Shown here: positions 59,668-64,000 of the stretch, piece by piece
How the letters are laid out: every line of letters starts with the position of its first letter
How positions within the stretch are numbered: the stretch's first letter is position 1
Source of the DNA: Candidatus Eremiobacterota bacterium
Lineage (GTDB): Bacteria > Vulcanimicrobiota > CADAWZ01 > Ess09-12
DNA: 64,000 nucleotides
Assembly (NCBI GenBank): GCA_031082125.1
Contig: JAVHLM010000001.1
Span: forward strand, 319,831 to 383,830
Direction: 5' to 3'
Translations under genes and position numbers: made by a program
Notes under the pieces: model-generated
The model's input: only the letters and a program-made list of their open reading frames with translations
The model's database searches: none
Told to the model about the DNA's origin: nothing

Positions 59668-60623
59668 TATCAGTACTTCATGGCGGCACTTTCACTACCG
59701 TTCAGGACCGGGGCCGATGGGGGTACCGCGCCTTCGGCATGCCCGTGGCAGGGGCAATGGACCGTTTCGCATTTACGGCAGCCAACCTCCTTGTGGGAAA
59801 CGACCGGAACGCTGCGGTGCTCGAGGCCGTCTTCCAGGGCCCCAGGCTCTCTTTCAACTGTGATAACCTTGTTTCTCTCTGCGGCGCAACGGCGGCCGTC
59901 ACTCTCGACGGGAAGCCCATGCCCTGCTGGTCATCTTTTTTTGTCTCCTCCAGGAGCGAGGTCAGGATCGGCCGGGCTCAGCAGGGCCTGAGGCTCTACC
60001 TGGCCCTAAGGGGCGGCCTGGAGGTGCCTGTCGTGATGGGAAGCCGCTCCACCTATGCAAGGGGAGCCCTGGGGGGCCATGAGGGGAGAGCCCTGATACC
60101 GGGGGACAGGCTTTTTCTCGGCTCCCTTGTAAAAGGCGCCGCGGCACCTTCGGTGCTCCTCCCCGATCTTGTGCCGCCGATCCCCGAGGTCAAGACCGTG
60201 CGGGCCCTCGCAGGGCCTCACGAGGCCTCTTTCACCGATGAGGCTCTGCAGACTTTCTTCTCGGAGCCTTATGAGGTCTCTTCTGCATCGGACAGGATGG
60301 GATACCGCCTAAGGGGCCCCCGCCTTGCCCATAAAAATGGTGCCGATATCATCTCGGAGCCCTCAAGCATTGGCTCGGTCCAGGTTCCCGGCGACGGTAT
60401 GCCCATCATCCTCATGGCAGACTGCCAGACTACGGGAGGCTACACAAAAATCGCCACCGTCATAGGCGCCGATCTCAGGATAATAGCCCAGGCAGCGCCG
60501 GGGGACACCATCCGGTTCCTGCAATGCAGCGAAGAAGAAGCTGTGGCTGCCCTCAGGGAAGAGCAGGAAGCCTATGATGAGATAGAACATCTTCTCTCGG
60601 GAGGAACACCTCATGGAAATTGA
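59664..60623 (+). CDS. pxpC: 5-oxoprolinase subunit C (KipA-like, biotin-dependent carboxyltransferase fold)
   Basis: 319 aa from TTG 59664 (GAGGGGGAAAG upstream). Motifs: FTTVQDRGRWGYRAFGMPVAGAMDR (in parts), NLLVGNDRNAAVLEA, GSRSTYARGALGGHEGRAL, and EPSSIGSVQVPGDGMPIILMADCQTTGGY. It supplies half of the PxpBC complex that phosphorylates 5-oxoproline. Overlaps pxpB by 4 bp and pxpA by 11 bp. Confidence 0.93.
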   Translation: MISVLHGGTFTTVQDRGRWGYRAFGMPVAGAMDRFAFTAANLLVGNDRNAAVLEAVFQGPRLSFNCDNLVSLCGATAAVTLDGKPMPCWSSFFVSSRSEVRIGRAQQGLRLYLALRGGLEVPVVMGSRSTYARGALGGHEGRALIPGDRLFLGSLVKGAAAPSVLLPDLVPPIPEVKTVRALAGPHEASFTDEALQTFFSEPYEVSSASDRMGYRLRGPRLAHKNGADIISEPSSIGSVQVPGDGMPIILMADCQTTGGYTKIATVIGADLRIIAQAAPGDTIRFLQCSEEEAVAALREEQEAYDEIEHLLSGGTPHGN

Positions 60624-61398
60624 TCTTAACTGTGACATGGGGGAAGGGTTTGGCGTCTATACTCTCGGCAGGGATGAAGAGCTCCTCCCTTATGTGACTT
60701 CCATTAACGTGGCCTGCGGTTTTCATGCCTCCGATCCACTCACCATGATGCGTATAGTGAAGCGTGCCCGCGAATTTTCCGTGGCCCTGGGAGCCCACCC
60801 CTCGTACCCTGACCTCGCAGGGTTCGGGCGCCGCGAGATATCTCTCTCGCCGGAAGAGATCAAGGCATCGGTGATATACCAGGTAGGGGCTCTCATGGGA
60901 TTCTGCATGATCTCAGGCATCAGGCTCAGCCACGTGAAGCCCCATGGGGCACTCTACAACAGGGCTGCCATGGATATGGAGGCAGCAAGGGCAATCGCCG
61001 AAGCCGTTGCAGAGATTGACAGGAGCCTCTTTCTGATCTGCCAGGCAAAAAGCAAGATGACGGTCGCGGCCCGCGAGGCCGGTATCCCCTTTGTAGAGGA
61101 GTTCTTTGCCGACAGGGCTTACAGGGCCGACGGTCTCCTCCTCCCCCGCTCCCTTCCCGGCGCGGTGATACACGATCAGAAGGCACTCCGCGAGAGGGTG
61201 GTGCGTCTTGTCAGGGATAAGTTCGTGCTCTCATGCGAGGGGATTCCCGTGCCTCTTGAAGCCGGGACGATCTGCATCCATGGCGACACTCCTGATGCTC
61301 CGGCACTGGCGCATGCCGTGAGAGATGCCCTCGAGGCAGAAGGTATCGACGTGAAGCCCTTCTCGGCGGGGGGTCCCCCTATTCCCGGGCCCCATTGA
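60613..61398 (+). CDS. pxpA: 5-oxoprolinase subunit A (LamB/YcsF family)
   Basis: 261 aa, GGGAGGA SD inside the end of pxpC. The family opens with EIDLNCDMGEGFGVYTLGRD and continues with NVACGFHASDP, GAHPSYPDLAGFGRREI and HVKPHGALYN. PxpA hydrolyses the phosphorylated 5-oxoproline to glutamate. Last gene of the operon; it overlaps the convergent ankyrin gene by 20 bp. Confidence 0.95.
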   Translation: MEIDLNCDMGEGFGVYTLGRDEELLPYVTSINVACGFHASDPLTMMRIVKRAREFSVALGAHPSYPDLAGFGRREISLSPEEIKASVIYQVGALMGFCMISGIRLSHVKPHGALYNRAAMDMEAARAIAEAVAEIDRSLFLICQAKSKMTVAAREAGIPFVEEFFADRAYRADGLLLPRSLPGAVIHDQKALRERVVRLVRDKFVLSCEGIPVPLEAGTICIHGDTPDAPALAHAVRDALEAEGIDVKPFSAGGPPIPGPH

Positions 61399-62080
61399 GC
61401 CGGAGGTATTCGGCCATGGCCCTGTCACTCTGCTTCAGGACAAGGGCAAGAGGAGTGCATCCCGCCGAGTCCCTCGCATTGGTATCTGCCCCATGGGAGA
61501 TCAGCAGCTCCGCCATTTCCCTGCTTCTGCCCTGGCCGATATAGTGAAGAGGCGTCCTCCCCTGCCGGTCCTTCAGGTTCACAAGCCGGGGATCACGGGC
61601 AATATATGCCCGCACCTTGTCAAGATCGCCTTTCATGACAGCTCTGTGCACCTCAGATCCTTCAAGGGACATGGTCTTCCCCGAAACGATCACCACCAGG
61701 GCAAGGAGCACGAAAAGGGCCGCCCTGAAAAGGTTCTCATGGTTTCGCTCGCCTTTGCGGGTGTCAGCCTGGCTGAGCTTCCGGATGTTCCTCATGAGCA
61801 GCTCCCGGGACGCGACACCAGGGAGGTTTCCATCATGGGGGACAAGGGATATGGAGGCACCGCTCTCGTGAAAAACTTTTTTTATATCCTCAATATCCTC
61901 GCGGCACACATTTTCGGCTATTATCGTGGGGCCGGGATCCGGGGCCCTGCTCTCATCGCCCGGGCATTCGGACAGCTCAACGTCATAGACGGTCCCGCCC
62001 GGCCCCGGCAACGCTCCGCACCTGCAGTAGTCCCCGCAGGTGTCACCCGCTTTTCGGCAGACAGGGCAGCACTTTTTCAT
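61379..62080 (-). CDS. Zinc-ribbon, single-TM, ankyrin-repeat protein, 233 aa
   Basis: Start ATG 62080 has GGAGGTG directly upstream; an ATG at 62143 lacks an SD. Residues 3-22 hold a Cys-rich ribbon (CCPVCRKAGDTCGDYCRC) that probably binds zinc. A TM segment near 119-137 (FRAALFVLLALVVIVSG) is followed by ankyrin repeats: VHRAVMKGDLDKVRAYIARD, GRTPLHYIGQGRSREMAELL and GCTPLALVLKQSDRAMAEYL. This plan resembles the lipoprotein at 49.1 kb in its ankyrin part. Function: membrane protein-binding adaptor, inferred. Confidence 0.78.
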   Translation of the reverse strand: MKKCCPVCRKAGDTCGDYCRCGALPGPGGTVYDVELSECPGDESRAPDPGPTIIAENVCREDIEDIKKVFHESGASISLVPHDGNLPGVASRELLMRNIRKLSQADTRKGERNHENLFRAALFVLLALVVIVSGKTMSLEGSEVHRAVMKGDLDKVRAYIARDPRLVNLKDRQGRTPLHYIGQGRSREMAELLISHGADTNARDSAGCTPLALVLKQSDRAMAEYLRLNGARE

Positions 62081-62254
62081 TGCACCTCCGACTCCATTCC
62101 GGCAACAGGATTCCCCTTCTCTGCGCCAAAACCCGTTATCCAATTATTCCAGGCAAGGTGTCTTCCCTCCTGTCCCCTTGGGCAGTCCTGGGAAGAATCT
62201 GATTCCCCGGTTCATGGGAGGAACTCGCCTGGCCTTCCGGAAAATAATAGCACT

Positions 62255-63877
62255 ATGGAAATAGTGCAGTGCGACAGCGAGCTGTTCCGGAAGCTCTTCC
62301 TCGGGGGAGTGCAATGGGTGGCATGCCACCGCGAGCACCTCAACAGGCTCAACGTTTACCCTGTCCCCGACGGTGACACGGGAACCAACATGTATCTGAC
62401 GCTGAGAGGCGCCGTCTCGGCATTCAGGCTTGCAGGTGATGGCTCGCTGGGAAGCTTCCTGGCCGCAATTGCGAAGGGAGCCCTGCTGGGAGCCCGCGGC
62501 AATTCGGGCGTCATCCTCTCCCAGATACTTGGAGGCTTTGGAAAGTATTTCAAAGGCCAGGATTTCCTTACCGCCGGCGACCTGGCGCCTGCTTTCCGCA
62601 GCGCCGCGGACCGGGCATACAAGGCAGTCTCCGACCCCAAGGAGGGAACTATTCTCACGGTGATACGCGTCCTCGCCGAAGAGCTTGAAAACCGCCGGTT
62701 CGCCAGGGAGGAACTCCTCCCCGCCCTCGAGCAGGTCCACCAGATTGCAAGACATGCCCTTGTTGAATCGCGTGATCTGCTCCCCATCCTGAAAGAGAGC
62801 CAGGTCCTGGACGCCGGGGGACAGGGATTTGTATACCTGCTGGAGGGGATGCTGAGGGCTGCCCGCTTTGAAAACCATGAGCGCATGAAAAAAGACCGCA
62901 TGGCTTCAGAGATAAGAACGGGATTCCGCATGGAGGACCTTGAATACCGTTATTGCACGGAGTTTATCGTTGAAACTCAGGAGGAAAGCTTTGAGGAGCT
63001 CACGGAAGCGCTGGAGGGTCTCGGGAACTCCCTTGCAGTGGCGTCATCTCCGGGCTTCCTGAAAATCCACCTTCACACTAACGCCCCCGATACCGTAAGG
63101 GGGCTTGTCGCCTCAGCAGGAGCTATCATAAGGGAAAAACGCGATGACATGCTTCGCCAGCATAAGAAAATGTTCCTGATGGATGAGATGAACGCCCACC
63201 GAGACATGATTTCTCCCCGATTTGAGAGCCTCAGGACGGCACTGGCGGCGATAGTGACGGGAAGCGGGCTTATTGACGTCTTTGAAAGCGCGGGAGCCTA
63301 TGTGATCAATGGGGGCCGTACCATGAATCCCAGTGTCAAGGAAGTAGTGGAAGTGCTTGAACGGATCCCTTCAAGGGACATTCTCCTTCTTCCCAACAAT
63401 GCAAACTGCATCTCATGCTGCGAAATTGCGGCAGGCATGCTGGACCGCACCGTCCTGGTCCTTCCTGTTAAAGACCTGGTGCAGGGACTTGCATTCCTTG
63501 ACTTTTATGATCCGTCAATGGGAATTGACGATCTGAAGGCCTGCCATGAGGAGCACAAGGACCTCTGTCTTTCAGTGGAGATATTCAGAGCCCGCCAGGA
63601 AAGGACCATAGGGGCAACGATAATAAATCAGGGCGACTGGGTTGCCATGGCAGAGGGGGAGCCTCTTGTCATTGAAGGCAATATCAGGAGGCTTCTCGCC
63701 GGGATCGCCGCTCACCGCATCACAGGCACCAGGGAAAAGCTTACCGTGGTGACAGGAGCCGATGCCATCCCCGGTATTGATGACATCACAGGGCTCGTGA
63801 AGGACCTCTTTCCTCTTGAGACCACCATCATCTACGGCGGCCATCCCACCTTTCCCCTTCTCCTCGGGCTCTACTGA
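62255..63877 (+). CDS. fakA: FakA-like DAK2/DegV-domain kinase
   Basis: 540 aa, the normal length for FakA. Start ATG 62255 is chosen because the family N-terminus (LFLGGVQWVACHREHLNRLN) begins there; the SD is poor. The DhaL kinase domain shows VYPVPDGDTGTNMYLTL and GARGNSGVILSQILGGF. The middle domain has EYRYCTEFIVE, and the C-terminal EDD part has INGGRTMNPSVKEVVEVLE and LLLPNNANCISC. FakA phosphorylates fatty acids held by FakB. No fakB is in the window. Confidence 0.88.
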   Translation: MEIVQCDSELFRKLFLGGVQWVACHREHLNRLNVYPVPDGDTGTNMYLTLRGAVSAFRLAGDGSLGSFLAAIAKGALLGARGNSGVILSQILGGFGKYFKGQDFLTAGDLAPAFRSAADRAYKAVSDPKEGTILTVIRVLAEELENRRFAREELLPALEQVHQIARHALVESRDLLPILKESQVLDAGGQGFVYLLEGMLRAARFENHERMKKDRMASEIRTGFRMEDLEYRYCTEFIVETQEESFEELTEALEGLGNSLAVASSPGFLKIHLHTNAPDTVRGLVASAGAIIREKRDDMLRQHKKMFLMDEMNAHRDMISPRFESLRTALAAIVTGSGLIDVFESAGAYVINGGRTMNPSVKEVVEVLERIPSRDILLLPNNANCISCCEIAAGMLDRTVLVLPVKDLVQGLAFLDFYDPSMGIDDLKACHEEHKDLCLSVEIFRARQERTIGATIINQGDWVAMAEGEPLVIEGNIRRLLAGIAAHRITGTREKLTVVTGADAIPGIDDITGLVKDLFPLETTIIYGGHPTFPLLLGLY

Positions 63878-64000
63878 GGCCCGCTCCACATCACCACCAG
63901 GGATTTCGGGCCAATATATGACCCTATGACGGCATCCTTTCATTTTTTCCCCTTCTCCTCGGGCTCTACTGAGGCCCGCTCCACATCACCACCAGGGATT
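63851..64000. repeat. Direct repeat, 95-bp period, at the window end
   Basis: The segment 63851-63905, covering the last codons and stop of fakA, recurs identically at 63946-64000 and may continue past the edge. Between them lie 40 bp of unique sequence. It could be a tandem duplication or an array. Confidence 0.85.

Noticed and set aside
61493..62254. Long N-terminal extension of the FakA-like frame
   Set aside because: It runs antisense to the zinc-ribbon/ankyrin gene and shows no FakA similarity; the family start lies at 62255.
63572..63943. Minus-strand open frame at the window end
   Set aside because: It is antisense to fakA, with no SD or recognisable content.

Overview
The window is bacterial chromosome, GC-rich and gene-dense, with short intergenic gaps, many 4-bp ATGA overlaps and strong Shine-Dalgarno (SD) sequences. 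Several sigma70-type promoters can be read directly. Lipoproteins, Sec and Tat signal peptides, polyhydroxyalkanoate (PHA) genes, a PTP-like phytase/paladin homologue, a Pup-ligase/Dop-type enzyme and a probable selenoprotein occur together. No gene here fixes the taxonomy. The mix fits a poorly studied environmental lineage (a candidate phylum such as Eremiobacterota is only a guess). No rRNA, tRNA, CRISPR array or intact insertion sequence was seen.

Layout. 1-6 kb: a divergent CoA-transferase (cut by the window edge) and a PHA operon (phasin, phaC1, phaE-like, phaF-like, phaC2) behind a consensus promoter. 6-10.4 kb: an MFS transporter, a large alpha/beta hydrolase, a small gene with an in-frame UGA and SECIS-like hairpin (probable selenoprotein), a PilZ-like gene and a 51-aa gene. 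10.6-15.2 kb: a response regulator with two PAS domains, a GH31 glycosidase and an anchored esterase. 15.2-18.9 kb: mrfB-mrfA repair genes. 19-22.3 kb: three secreted proteins. 22.4-26.4 kb: an M48 peptidase / PTP-like phytase / repeat-protein operon. 26.6-32 kb: a Met-rich M15 peptidase and two GH13 amylases. 32-33.6 kb: a small unknown gene and a PfkB kinase. 33.8-37.6 kb: two translationally coupled lipoproteins, a 14-repeat YCF48-like propeller and a clostripain-like protease. 37.6-45.2 kb: mostly exported proteins, including one with a Cys/His tandem repeat, then a YbaK-type deacylase.

45.3-48.3 kb is the most novel part. Two tiny genes separated by a terminator face, across a palindrome, a 57-aa protein ending in Gly-Glu. 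Next to that lies a 761-aa Pup-ligase/Dop homologue carrying membrane-spanning insertions, so the pair may be a membrane-anchored pupylation-like system. 48.3-51.1 kb: a duplicated-domain secreted protein and an ankyrin lipoprotein coupled to a membrane sensor with a Schlafen AlbA_2 domain. 51.2-53.9 kb: a pseudouridine catabolism operon (psuK, psuG, btpA-like), apparently leaderless. 54-55.7 kb: moaB and moeA. 55.8-58.9 kb: a decayed accessory island holding a DUF499 stub, a broken pRiA4b ORF-3-like gene, an intact MNT/HepT pair, a transposase-like remnant and a collapsed tungstate/molybdate ABC transporter. 58.9-61.4 kb: the 5-oxoprolinase operon pxpB-pxpC-pxpA. 61.4-64 kb: a zinc-ribbon/ankyrin membrane protein and a FakA-like kinase, ending in a 95-bp-period direct repeat that runs off the window.
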